Part shown: positions 1 to 7,140 of the stretch, piece after piece | Position numbering within the stretch: the stretch's first letter is position 1 | How the letters are laid out: each line of letters opens with the position of its first letter | Source of the DNA: DATJGF01 sp035495315 | GTDB lineage: Bacteria > Verrucomicrobiota > Verrucomicrobiia > Limisphaerales > UBA8199 | Direction of reading: 5' to 3' | Length of the DNA: 20,992 nucleotides | Assembly: GCA_035495315.1 (NCBI GenBank) | Contig: DATJGF010000148.1 | Coordinates: 1-20,992, forward strand | Made by a program: the position numbers and the translations under genes | The notes under the pieces: model-generated | Databases searched by the model: none | What the model was told of the DNA's origin: nothing | What the model saw: only the letters and a program-made list of their open reading frames with translations

Positions 1-7
1 TATCCCT

Positions 8-1126
8 ATGACACCCAATCTGCCCAGCTCACGCGATAAGCTCCTGTTCACCCCCGGCCCGCTGACCACCAGTCTCAGTGTAAAGCAAGCGATGCTGCAC
101 GATGCGGGTTCCTGGCATTTCGAATTTAACGCGCTCGTCGCGCGGCTTCGGGAGCGCTTGCTCGGCATCGCCGGTGTATCCGGTGCCGCCGGCTGGGAGG
201 TAATTCTGCTGCAAGGCAGCGGCACCTATGGTGTCGAAGCCGTCTTTCAAACTTGTGTCCCACCCAAAGGTAAAGTCGCTGTCCTTACCAATGGGGCTTA
301 TGGCAACCGGATCGTCCAAATGCTGTCGCTGGCCAGAATCGATCATGTCGTGCTGCGGACCCCTGAGAATCTTCCCACTGATCCAAATACGCTGCATGAG
401 CTAATCGCTAGCGAGAAGGCGATCAGTCATGTCGCGGTCGTTCATTGCGAGACGACTACTGGCATTATCAATCCGATTGCTGAACTAGGGGCCATTGCCC
501 GCGCACATGGGAAGACGTACGTAGTGGATGCGATGAGTAGTTTTGGCGGCATCCCGATCGATTTTGCGGGTTGTGGCATTGATTACCTAATCTCTTCGGC
601 CAATAAGTGCCTTGAAGGCGTGCCGGGTTTTTGTTTTGTGATTTGCCGCCGAGAGAGCTTGATGGCTTGCGAAGGCTACGCGCGAAGCCTGAGCCTGGAT
701 CTGCTCGGTCAGTTGAAAGGGTTTCAGACCAATGGCCAGTTTCGTTATACGCCTCCCACGCATTCCTTGCTGGCCTTTAACCAGGCCCTCAACGAACTGG
801 AAATTGAAGGGGGCGTCGCCGCCCGGGCCGAACGTTATCGTCGCAATCACCAGGCACTGCTGGAAGGTATGGCGAAAGTGGGACTGCGGCCGTACCTGGA
901 TCCCGCAGTCCAGAGTCACTTCATCACCGCGTTTGAGTATCCAAAGCGAGCCAGTTTTTCTTTTGATCGCCTCTATCGTCAGTTAAGCGATCGCGGGTTT
1001 ATCATTTATCCAGGGAAACTTACACAAGTCGATACCTTCCGCATCGGAACCATTGGACGGATCTTTCCCGAAGACTTGAAACAACTTACGACCGCGATTG
1101 CCGAGTTGCTGGGTTCCCTGGATTAA
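8..1126 (+). CDS. phnW: 2-aminoethylphosphonate--pyruvate transaminase (PhnW-like)
   Basis: This is a PLP-dependent class V aminotransferase, predicted to move the amino group of 2-aminoethylphosphonate to pyruvate, giving phosphonoacetaldehyde and alanine in the cytoplasm. That is the first step of 2-AEP degradation. Seen in the sequence: the PhnW-type opening LLFTPGPLTTS (about residues 12-22), the cofactor-loop GSGTYG (70-75), the ring-binding Asp in VVDAMSSFGG (D174), and the Schiff-base lysine in SSANKCLEGVPG (K200). The 372-residue length is normal for the family. The usual PhnW motif with acidic residues after the first Trp reads GSWHFEFN here, so substrate preference could differ slightly. 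The ATG lies at the window edge, so no RBS can be judged. The partner enzyme (PhnX hydrolase or a PhnY-type dehydrogenase) is not in the window, and the downstream gene converges. Another class V transaminase is possible, but the N-terminal motif favours PhnW. Confidence 0.9.
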   Translation: MTPNLPSSRDKLLFTPGPLTTSLSVKQAMLHDAGSWHFEFNALVARLRERLLGIAGVSGAAGWEVILLQGSGTYGVEAVFQTCVPPKGKVAVLTNGAYGNRIVQMLSLARIDHVVLRTPENLPTDPNTLHELIASEKAISHVAVVHCETTTGIINPIAELGAIARAHGKTYVVDAMSSFGGIPIDFAGCGIDYLISSANKCLEGVPGFCFVICRRESLMACEGYARSLSLDLLGQLKGFQTNGQFRYTPPTHSLLAFNQALNELEIEGGVAARAERYRRNHQALLEGMAKVGLRPYLDPAVQSHFITAFEYPKRASFSFDRLYRQLSDRGFIIYPGKLTQVDTFRIGTIGRIFPEDLKQLTTAIAELLGSLD

Positions 1127-1151
1127 ATCAGGCAAGCTCCCGCGGGCCAGG

Positions 1152-2648
1152 TCAGTTGGTCGCAAATTTTTCGCGCAGATATTCGAGGTGATGCCTGACA
1201 CCGGTCGGTTCGCCGGTCGCTCGTTGGATCAAACTCTGTGGCAGATAACGCAGACCCTGGCTATGGATTTTCTCCCGCAACCATTTGAGCAAACCGGCGT
1301 ATTCGCCTTGCGCCAATTCTGCCGCAAGTCCCGGTTGGTCCGTTTTTGCCCAGCGCATTAATTGTGCCGCGTTGAGATTACCCAGCGTGTATGTTGGGAA
1401 ATAGCCCATGTCCCCCAGGCTCCAATGAATATCCTGGAGGCAGCCTTCGGAGTCCTTAGTTACTTTTAAGCCCAACATCTTTTCGAATTCCTGGTTCCAG
1501 AACGCCGGCACGTCGCGTACTGCCAGTTGGCCTTCGACTAAGCGGACCTCGACTTCAAAACGGAGAATGATATGCAAATCATAAGTTACCTGGTCCGCTT
1601 CTACGCGGATAAATGAGGGACTGACCCGGTTAGCCGCTGCCGCCAGTTGAGCCGGCGTCAGGCGTTTCAAGTCGGGAAAATGGCGGCAAGCGAGCGGGTA
1701 CCAACGTTCCCAAAAGGCGGGATCACGTCCGACATGATTTTCCCACAGCCGCGATTGGGATTCATGGATGCCGAGCGAAGCAGCGATGCCCAGTGGCGTG
1801 CCGAAATGCTCCGCCGGAAGCCCTTGCTCATACAGCCCGTGCCCGGCTTCATGAAGAACGCCGTAAAGGGATTGCGTAAAATCCTGTTCGTTATACCGAG
1901 TCGTGAGTCGGCAATCGGCGGGGCCTAAAGTGATGCAGAAGGGATGTGTGGTCGTATCGATCCGGCCCGCATCAAAATCGAATCCAATCGCTTCGGCGAT
2001 TTCGCGGTTCAGCGCTTGCTGCGCCGCCACCGGGTAGTTCCCGTGCAACAGATCTTTCGGAATTGCGGCGGAGCGCGCCCGGGCAGCTTCGAGGATGGGA
2101 GCCAATGCCGGACGCAGTTCGCCGAATAAAGTCCGTATTTGGGCGGTGCGGGTGCCGGGCTCGAATTCGGCGAGCAGGGCATCGTAGGGCGTGTCGACAA
2201 AACCCCAGCCGTCAGCCCGGCGGCGGTTCAATTCCAGCAACTTTTCCAAATGTGGCTTGAAGATTTTGAAATTGGATTTTTGCCGCGCTTCCTTCCAGAC
2301 CGCTCGAGCATGGGCACGGGTTCGTTCGAATTTTTCCACCAGCGATGCCGACAATTTCGTCGCCCGGTCGTACAGCCGTCTCCATTCGCGGACATTGGCG
2401 GTCTCCGCGGAATCGGGTGTAAAACCGTGTTGTTCACACTCGCTGATCCAAGCGCCCGTCGAGCTGGCGGTGAAAAGCCTGTGCTTCTGTCCGGCCAGAT
2501 GCGCCAATTGCTCGGCGCGAAACGCGAGGGCTTTGGACGGCATATAAGTCTCCAGGTCCCATGTGAGTGTTTCCGCCGCGGTTGAGAGCAGAGCGATTTG
2601 ATGAGCTCGCTTTAAGAGTTTGCGATAAGAGCCGAATTGTTCTGACAT
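1152..2648 (-). CDS. M32 family metallocarboxypeptidase (carboxypeptidase Taq type)
   Basis: This zinc-dependent cytoplasmic carboxypeptidase removes C-terminal residues from peptides with broad specificity. The zinc site HEAGH is at H266/E267/H270, followed by the third ligand in GIHESQSRLWEN (E296), which is diagnostic of family M32. Other family motifs are DTTTHPF (about 231-237), the RYNE segment (251-254), and an N-terminal helix-rich part beginning with LLSTAAETLTWD. The 498 residues match the usual M32 length, so the gene looks intact. It lies 44 bases downstream of the SDR gene on the same strand, so the two may share a transcript. It converges with the phnW-like gene, with only 25 bases between the stops. 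The ATG has no clear purine-rich RBS. Confidence 0.95.
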   Translation of the reverse strand: MSEQFGSYRKLLKRAHQIALLSTAAETLTWDLETYMPSKALAFRAEQLAHLAGQKHRLFTASSTGAWISECEQHGFTPDSAETANVREWRRLYDRATKLSASLVEKFERTRAHARAVWKEARQKSNFKIFKPHLEKLLELNRRRADGWGFVDTPYDALLAEFEPGTRTAQIRTLFGELRPALAPILEAARARSAAIPKDLLHGNYPVAAQQALNREIAEAIGFDFDAGRIDTTTHPFCITLGPADCRLTTRYNEQDFTQSLYGVLHEAGHGLYEQGLPAEHFGTPLGIAASLGIHESQSRLWENHVGRDPAFWERWYPLACRHFPDLKRLTPAQLAAAANRVSPSFIRVEADQVTYDLHIILRFEVEVRLVEGQLAVRDVPAFWNQEFEKMLGLKVTKDSEGCLQDIHWSLGDMGYFPTYTLGNLNAAQLMRWAKTDQPGLAAELAQGEYAGLLKWLREKIHSQGLRYLPQSLIQRATGEPTGVRHHLEYLREKFATN

Positions 2649-2692
2649 AATATTTGTCGCGGAGCAGAGTGACCGATCGCCCGAATTTGCCT

Positions 2693-3520
2693 CTACACGA
2701 TATCGGGGTCAATCTCGTCGGCGGCCCAAAGCAAACGGCCTTCCATGCCTCCCGCGATTACTAACGTTAGCCCTGTAATGTGCCGCGTCAGATTGTCGGA
2801 TGAAAGGAACACTGCCGCCTGGGCAATATCCCCGGGCCGGGCGAGTTGCGGCAGAGCCATCGTCGCCGTTACTTTGCGGATGACTTGCTTGTCTCCGAGC
2901 TTTTGCGCGAGCCGCGGCACGACGGTCCATCCTGGGCAAATGCAATTGATCCGCCCGCCGCAGTAATCATCGGTGTGCGGGGCCAGGCGTGCCAGTTCAT
3001 TCTTCAACGAGCGCGTCAGGCCATACGCGAGGGCGCTTTTGGCTCCCGCGTAATCAGCGTGGCCGGCCTCGCCAAAAACTGCCGCCGTCGAGGCGATCAG
3101 CACCGCGTTGCCTCGTTTCTGTTTCTCCACCACCCGAAAAAATTCGCGGACACTCAGAAAAGTTGTCGTCAGCACGCCATCCATGGTGTGCCGCCATTGC
3201 TGAAGACTCATCTTATGCAGGGGCACGTTGCGCACTTCCCAGGCACCGGCGTTGGCAATCAAAGTGTCGATTCGTCCGAAATGATTCACGGCTCGAGCGA
3301 ACATCTGCCGCGCCTCAGCCTCACGGGTCAGATCGGCGCGTAGGGCGAGACTTTCGGTTCCTGCGAGGTCTGCCTGGAGGTGTGTCAGTCGGGCCCGCCC
3401 GCTGCGGTAATGCAACACCAAGCGAGCGCCTTCCGCAGCAAATGCTCTAGCGATACCAGAACCGATCCCGCCAGAAGCGCCTGTAATGAGGACGACTTTA
3501 CCCTTCAACCCGGTTTCCAT
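2693..3520 (-). CDS. SDR family NAD(P)-dependent oxidoreductase
   Basis: This is a classical short-chain dehydrogenase/reductase of 275 residues with a Rossmann fold, acting in the cytoplasm; the substrate is unknown. Seen in the sequence: the dinucleotide-binding TGASGGIGSG (14-23), the NAG motif (90-92), the catalytic Ser in LIASTAAV (S144), and the YAGAK pair Y157/K161. The PG motif after the active site (CPGW, 195-198) and the C-terminal ITGLTLVIAGGM are typical of the FabG-like branch. A basic residue after beta-strand 2 (HYRSGRAR, 37-44) suggests NADP(H), though this is only a tendency in the family. The segment around 182-190 (HTDDYCGGR) is a little longer than usual. It sits just upstream of the M32 peptidase on the same strand and may form a two-gene unit with it. 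Nothing nearby names the pathway. Confidence 0.9.
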   Translation of the reverse strand: METGLKGKVVLITGASGGIGSGIARAFAAEGARLVLHYRSGRARLTHLQADLAGTESLALRADLTREAEARQMFARAVNHFGRIDTLIANAGAWEVRNVPLHKMSLQQWRHTMDGVLTTTFLSVREFFRVVEKQKRGNAVLIASTAAVFGEAGHADYAGAKSALAYGLTRSLKNELARLAPHTDDYCGGRINCICPGWTVVPRLAQKLGDKQVIRKVTATMALPQLARPGDIAQAAVFLSSDNLTRHITGLTLVIAGGMEGRLLWAADEIDPDIV

Positions 3521-3694
3521 GACGCGAGGATCACTATCTCAAATCGACATACGAGGCGAGCCATTCCCTTTCTTTCCTTGATCAAATGGAGTAGATTATC
3601 ATACGGCTTGGCCAAGGCTGTAGGCGGTTGCAAAGCAACGGCACAGATCTTTGGAGCAGCCGATGTTCGTCAAAAGACGATCACTGGAGGAGAT

Positions 3695-3883
3695 ATGCAG
3701 AAGCTGGAATTCAGTTCCGACGAATTGGACCTGCTCCGCGAGATGCTGCAGCACGCCCTGAGCGAGATCGACGTCGAAGTATTCCGCACCGATACGCATG
3801 ATTTTAAAACCATGCTAAAAGGGCGGCGCGAACTCATGGAGCAGATTTTGGCAAAACTCTCCGCGGTCCCCGCTGTGAGATGA
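3695..3883 (+). CDS. small acidic helical protein, 62 residues
   Basis: This short gene starts at the ATG preceded by an excellent GGAGGA Shine-Dalgarno at 3686-3691, four bases upstream. The same frame stays open further 5', but the strong RBS fixes this start. The product is charged and predicted helical, with pattern SSDELDLLREMLQHALSEID, then VEVFRTDTHDF, then KGRRELMEQILAKL. This resembles a widespread family of small uncharacterised proteins from Acidobacteria, Planctomycetes and Verrucomicrobia with the theme 'L..LL...L.EL..E...T....F...L..R...L..LL..L'. That resemblance is from memory and was not searched. It has no signal peptide or membrane segment and no assigned function. Its stop is four bases from the stop of the convergent DsbA-fold gene. 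Confidence 0.75.
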   Translation: MQKLEFSSDELDLLREMLQHALSEIDVEVFRTDTHDFKTMLKGRRELMEQILAKLSAVPAVR

Positions 3884-3887
3884 GCTT

Positions 3888-4544
3888 TTACCTCGTCGGT
3901 GGGTCGCCAAAATGGGCTTTCCAGGAGATGTAAGCCGCTTCATCAGCGAGGAGAGCATCAATGGCTGCTGCCAGCGGATCGAGCCGAACTATGCCGGAGA
4001 ATACTGCCCGATCCCCAATCGAGTTCTGAATGAGAAACGTCGGGCGTTGATTGACCTGCAGCGCGTGAAATTCAGCCGTAGTCGTCTGCGCTTTTTCGGC
4101 GATGTCAGCAGCTTGAGCTCGTGTCTGTAATTTGATCGGGTCAATACCGCCTGCCGTCGCCGCCGCCGCGACTGCGACCTCCCAACGGTCCACCTTTTTG
4201 CCCTCTCGCATGCCATCCTTTGCGATGGCGAGCCGAACGCGGTCGTCGGTGATGCCCAGTTCTTTGGCCGCCAACGCGACATAGTTTGGGATCAGATATT
4301 GTTTGATCTCTGATTCCAACCATCCTGGGTTCAACATAAACGGAGAGCGCATGATCGATCCGCTCCGCCGATAAAACCATTCGCACTGATTCCGGGAAAC
4401 GGGGTACGCCTCAGCCGGCATCAGGGCGATTTTCCAGTCAAACTCCACACGACCGGCATAGCGCTGCTTCAGGTCTGCCCAGGCAGGCTCAGCCCAATAA
4501 CACCAGGAAGAAATGACTTCGAGATAGTAAGTGACGTGGACCAT
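3888..4544 (-). CDS. DsbA-fold thioredoxin-like protein with a single active-site Cys
   Basis: This 218-residue protein resembles the DsbA/FrnE/2-hydroxychromene-2-carboxylate isomerase superfamily. It opens with beta-strand HVTYYLEVISSWCYWAEP. C15 sits where the first Cys of a CxxC motif would be, but the second position is Ala (WCYWAEP), so an ordinary disulfide cycle is not possible. The cis-proline loop NQRPTFLI (P168) is present, and between them lies a helical insertion (about 75-155), as in DsbA-like proteins. There is no signal peptide, so it is probably cytoplasmic. Possible roles are glutathione- or thiol-dependent isomerase, reductase or dehalogenase-like chemistry using one Cys, but the substrate is unknown. 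The neighbours do not help: it converges with the small acidic protein, and its upstream gap carries a hairpin repeat. Confidence 0.8.
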   Translation of the reverse strand: MVHVTYYLEVISSWCYWAEPAWADLKQRYAGRVEFDWKIALMPAEAYPVSRNQCEWFYRRSGSIMRSPFMLNPGWLESEIKQYLIPNYVALAAKELGITDDRVRLAIAKDGMREGKKVDRWEVAVAAAATAGGIDPIKLQTRAQAADIAEKAQTTTAEFHALQVNQRPTFLIQNSIGDRAVFSGIVRLDPLAAAIDALLADEAAYISWKAHFGDPPTR

Positions 4545-4599
4545 GGTTTGGAGGGTGCCGACGGTTTGGATAAAAATCCAATAGAAAACTCGTCGCAGC

Positions 4600-4641
4600 A
4601 GGCGTCTCGCCGGCCGTTGAGCCGGGCATCCTGTCCGGCGG
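4600..4641 (+). repeat. dispersed hairpin repeat, copy 1
   Basis: This intergenic element contains the core AGGCGTCTCGCCG at 4600-4612 and a hairpin at 4621-4639: GCCGGGC, loop ATCCT, GTCCGGC, with one G-T wobble. The 23 bases from 4619 match 19 of 23 positions at 11691-11713, and the GGCGTCTCG core recurs near 11673 and 17936. It lies in the 227-base gap between the degenerate HtrA-like gene and the DsbA-fold gene. I see no open reading frame with an RBS in the rest of that gap. Confidence 0.7.
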
Positions 4642-4771
4642 AATTAAACTATGAAAATTCTGTCCTCGCCCTGCGAGTTCGCCTCAACTTGGTCTCCATC
4701 ACGGCCGCGCCTGCGGGTTTGACCCGTTTACATTACTTGTTATTCCCCTCCGGCGCTGCTCGTTTTGCTTG

Positions 4772-5848
4772 TCAGTACCCAACGGGACCGGGTGTCTGGG
4801 TTGGCTGCGGTTTCTGGCTTGAGGCCCGGATAAGATTCTCAAGGATCCGATTTACGAGGCGAGCCGAGAGGGCGTAGGTAGATACCCGGCTGGCCCGTGC
4901 AATGTTAAGCCCAATCGCTTGGCCGTCCAGATTCACTAAGGGTCCGCCGCAAAGCCAAGGTGGCAACACTGTGTCGTGCTCGATGGCTTGTTCAAAACCT
5001 CCAGCCCGCGTGCTGACTTGACCTCCGAGTCGACTGAGCCGTCGTTCACGCGCAGACTCCTGGCCCAACTGCCCAGAGCCAGGCGGCATCAGACGCACCG
5101 CCGCCTCAAACTGTTCCTCCGAACGCTGGACACGCACTTTGACGGTTTGGCCGGCGCGGAATTCTGCTAACTCGTCGAAGACCTGCGCGCGATTCGTCAC
5201 CCCGGTACCGTTTAGCGCCACAATCACGTCGCCGGGCTTCAGGCCGGCCCGTTCGGCACCTAGTCCGGGAACCAGGCTCTCAATGCGGGGAACTGTGGTG
5301 CCGAAATCGAGCTGGACGCCAATGAAAGCCCGTGTCGGACGGATCTTCCGCGGCAGAGCGCTGACAATCCCAACGGCATGCGGGGTCTCCGCGATCCCGG
5401 GCGTGATCACCCACTGGCCGAGTGAGACCTCTCCAGTGGCCCACCGGATTGGCTTGAGATTCTGAGCATCTACTCGCACGAGGGCCACATCTTCTTCGTC
5501 ATCAGTGCAGAGCAACTCGGCATCCACCTCCTTCTCGCTGGCAAGCCAGCATGTCAGCTTGCCCGCCTTGAGTTCGCTGGCTTTGGTCAGCACCAGCCCA
5601 TTGGTAGCCACGATTGCTCCCAAGGCCACCGTGTCACCATCGACATTGAATTTTACAATTGAAGAACGGGTCGCTTCCGATACCGGCGCAAACGCGCGCA
5701 GGGTTTCCTCGCCACTCCGAAAGCGATTGCGCGACAGCGTAAGGGGAAGAGACTCTTCCTGCGCGCCACTCGAGTTCAACACCGCTGCTGCCACCATAAC
5801 GGCCAGCATCAGACGAATTGAAATAAAGTAGAACTTGATCTTACTCAT
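4772..5848 (-). CDS. degenerate HtrA-like (S1C) protein with nested PDZ domain, predicted pseudoprotease
   Basis: This 358-residue secreted or membrane-anchored protein has an N-terminal hydrophobic signal (about 7-29, ending SSGAQ). It follows the HtrA pattern but has lost catalysis. Where the family has the His in LTxxH, this protein reads LTKAS (S91). The Asp is kept (EEDVALVRV, D120). The GNSGGPL serine is Cys in WLCGGPLVNLDG (C300). The PDZ domain (about 172-253, with FIGVQLD and GLKPGDVIVALNG) is inserted after GIVSALPR and before the Cys strand, whereas in DegP it follows the protease domain. The C-terminus is Pro-rich (PQPTQTPGP). The start overlaps the stop of the upstream HtrA-like gene by ATGA, so the two are translationally coupled. 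It probably acts as a binding or regulatory partner of that protease rather than a peptidase. A Cys-based activity is possible but unlikely without the His. Confidence 0.85.
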   Translation of the reverse strand: MSKIKFYFISIRLMLAVMVAAAVLNSSGAQEESLPLTLSRNRFRSGEETLRAFAPVSEATRSSIVKFNVDGDTVALGAIVATNGLVLTKASELKAGKLTCWLASEKEVDAELLCTDDEEDVALVRVDAQNLKPIRWATGEVSLGQWVITPGIAETPHAVGIVSALPRKIRPTRAFIGVQLDFGTTVPRIESLVPGLGAERAGLKPGDVIVALNGTGVTNRAQVFDELAEFRAGQTVKVRVQRSEEQFEAAVRLMPPGSGQLGQESARERRLSRLGGQVSTRAGGFEQAIEHDTVLPPWLCGGPLVNLDGQAIGLNIARASRVSTYALSARLVNRILENLIRASSQKPQPTQTPGPVGY

Positions 5849-6969
5849 TTGGGTTTCAGCGGCTCCAGTTTCACGTTCACCGCCAGCAACTTTTCGCCCC
5901 GTTTGACTTCCAGGTTAAGTGTTTCGCCGGGTTCCGCCTCCGCCAGCCAACGTTTGAAGGAAGCGGACACTCTGATTTCTCGCCCGTCTACTTTAAGCAC
6001 CAGGTCTCCCACTTTCAGGCCCGCTTTAAGAGCTGGACTATCGGTGTCAATTGCACTGAGCCGGCATCCGGCCACATCGTCGACCCCCACCGCGCCGATA
6101 TAAACCCGCGGCGAGTACGCCATCGTACTCCCCTTCGCCGCATTTACCAACCGATCCCAATCGTCGTAATATTGAGTTATTGCGACATGGAAATTCTCTG
6201 CCACCGAACTGCTGATGGAGCTGTGGATACCGATGACTCGACCGTACATGTCGAACAAAGGACCGCCCGAATCCCCAGGGCTTATGGTGCAATCGGTCTG
6301 CAACGCGTCCGCCCCCAGCCGGAGGATGCGGCCCAACCGGATGACCAGGGATCGCCTCAGATCAAAACCGCCGGGGTGGCCGAGGGCGAGCACCCAATCC
6401 CCAATGTGGGTCTGGCTCAAATCTCCCATCGCCGCATGGGGCCACGGACCCGGGTCCGTTATCCGCATCAAGCCAGTGTCGCTGTCCAGATCGACCCCGA
6501 GGGTCCGTCCCCGCGCGGTTCTGCCGCCGGAGAAGGTAAATTGCACGTCGCGATTTGGCCTGCCGCATACATGCCCCGCCGTCAGCACAAGGCCATCCGC
6601 TGAGATGACGACGCCACTGCCGCTCCCAAAGCCGACCTCAACCGCCACGACCGAGGGCGACAATTGCCTCGCCAGGGCTTTGACCCGCTCTTCCATGGAT
6701 CTGAGGTCGGCAATCGATGTGGGTACCGTTTTGGCGAACGCCGCCGCCAATTCTTCGGGGTGAGCAGGTGCAGGTTGGGGTTTTGGCGCTGCTGGTTGGC
6801 CCTGACCCTCGGTTTGATCGGCGCTCAGTGGAGATACGGGGCGATCCGCAAGCGGCGACGCCCCAGCGGCAATCACCGTCGCGATCAGCCACAGTATGAA
6901 GGTGATGCTCCTGCAGTCAGCGATGGCTCGCGTCCTGCCAAACGCCAGAGCAGCCTCACGACTTATCAT
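5845..6969 (-). CDS. HtrA-like S1C serine protease with C-terminal PDZ domain
   Basis: This predicted periplasmic trypsin-like protease has 374 residues from the chosen start. The full triad is visible: His in LTAGHV (H133), Asp in DLDSDTGLM (D164), Ser in SPGDSGGPLFD (S234). One PDZ domain follows (about 285-370, with AGLKVGDLVLKVDG). The N-terminus has a long basic stretch, then a hydrophobic segment (about 21-37, FILWLIATVIAAGA) and a Pro/Ala-rich linker, fitting a signal peptide or anchor. The start is the ATG at 6967-6969 because GGAG lies seven bases upstream. In-frame ATGs at 6999 and 7068 are open but lack an RBS. In the family such proteins degrade or refold damaged envelope proteins. 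It is coupled by ATGA to the degenerate paralogue downstream and diverges from the ABC importer operon. Its own cellular substrates cannot be read from sequence. Confidence 0.9.
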   Translation of the reverse strand: MISREAALAFGRTRAIADCRSITFILWLIATVIAAGASPLADRPVSPLSADQTEGQGQPAAPKPQPAPAHPEELAAAFAKTVPTSIADLRSMEERVKALARQLSPSVVAVEVGFGSGSGVVISADGLVLTAGHVCGRPNRDVQFTFSGGRTARGRTLGVDLDSDTGLMRITDPGPWPHAAMGDLSQTHIGDWVLALGHPGGFDLRRSLVIRLGRILRLGADALQTDCTISPGDSGGPLFDMYGRVIGIHSSISSSVAENFHVAITQYYDDWDRLVNAAKGSTMAYSPRVYIGAVGVDDVAGCRLSAIDTDSPALKAGLKVGDLVLKVDGREIRVSASFKRWLAEAEPGETLNLEVKRGEKLLAVNVKLEPLKPK

Positions 6970-7025
6970 GGGCCGTCTCCGCCTGCCTCGTGTGTTCATG
7001 GAATAATACGAGATTCTAAGTCCAA

Positions 7026-7034
7026 ATTGTAGCA
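7026..7034 (-). promoter_or_regulatory. possible extended -10 promoter for the HtrA-like pair
   Basis: On the minus strand this reads TGCTACAAT, an extended -10 motif (TGn plus TACAAT). It lies in the divergent gap, about 57 bases upstream of the chosen HtrA-like start. No convincing -35 box lies 16-18 bases upstream, which would suit an extended -10 promoter. The adjacent AATGCC/GGCATT inverted repeat (7039-7057) might be an operator. This is a motif match only. Confidence 0.3.
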
Positions 7035-7083
7035 CACAATGCCTTAAGCTGGCATTAAGACTGAGCAAACGGGTATTGGCTCG

Positions 7084-7112
7084 TTGACGCTACAGACCTC
7101 GCTAATTACTTG
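7084..7112 (+). promoter_or_regulatory. possible sigma-70-like promoter of the ABC importer operon
   Basis: TTGACG at 7084-7089 is followed after 17 bases by TACTTG at 7107-7112. The -35 match is good and the -10 match is poor. A start near 7119 would leave a leader of about 20 bases containing GGGG at 7129-7132, eight bases before the GTG start. The position is right for the first gene of the operon, but the weak -10 keeps this tentative. Confidence 0.25.
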
Positions 7113-7140
7113 AAACCAGCTCCTCGCTGGGGCCAAATGC

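Noticed and set aside
1127..1151. Bidirectional terminator between the phnW-like and M32 genes
   Set aside because: Only a short CCCGCGGG palindrome, with no loop of normal size and no T-run.
3577..3604. Promoter TTGATC with TATCAT for the small acidic gene
   Set aside because: The spacing between the boxes is too short for a normal sigma-70 promoter.
3380..3694. Longer form of the small acidic protein starting at 3380
   Set aside because: It would overlap the SDR start; the GGAGGA site sets the start at 3695.
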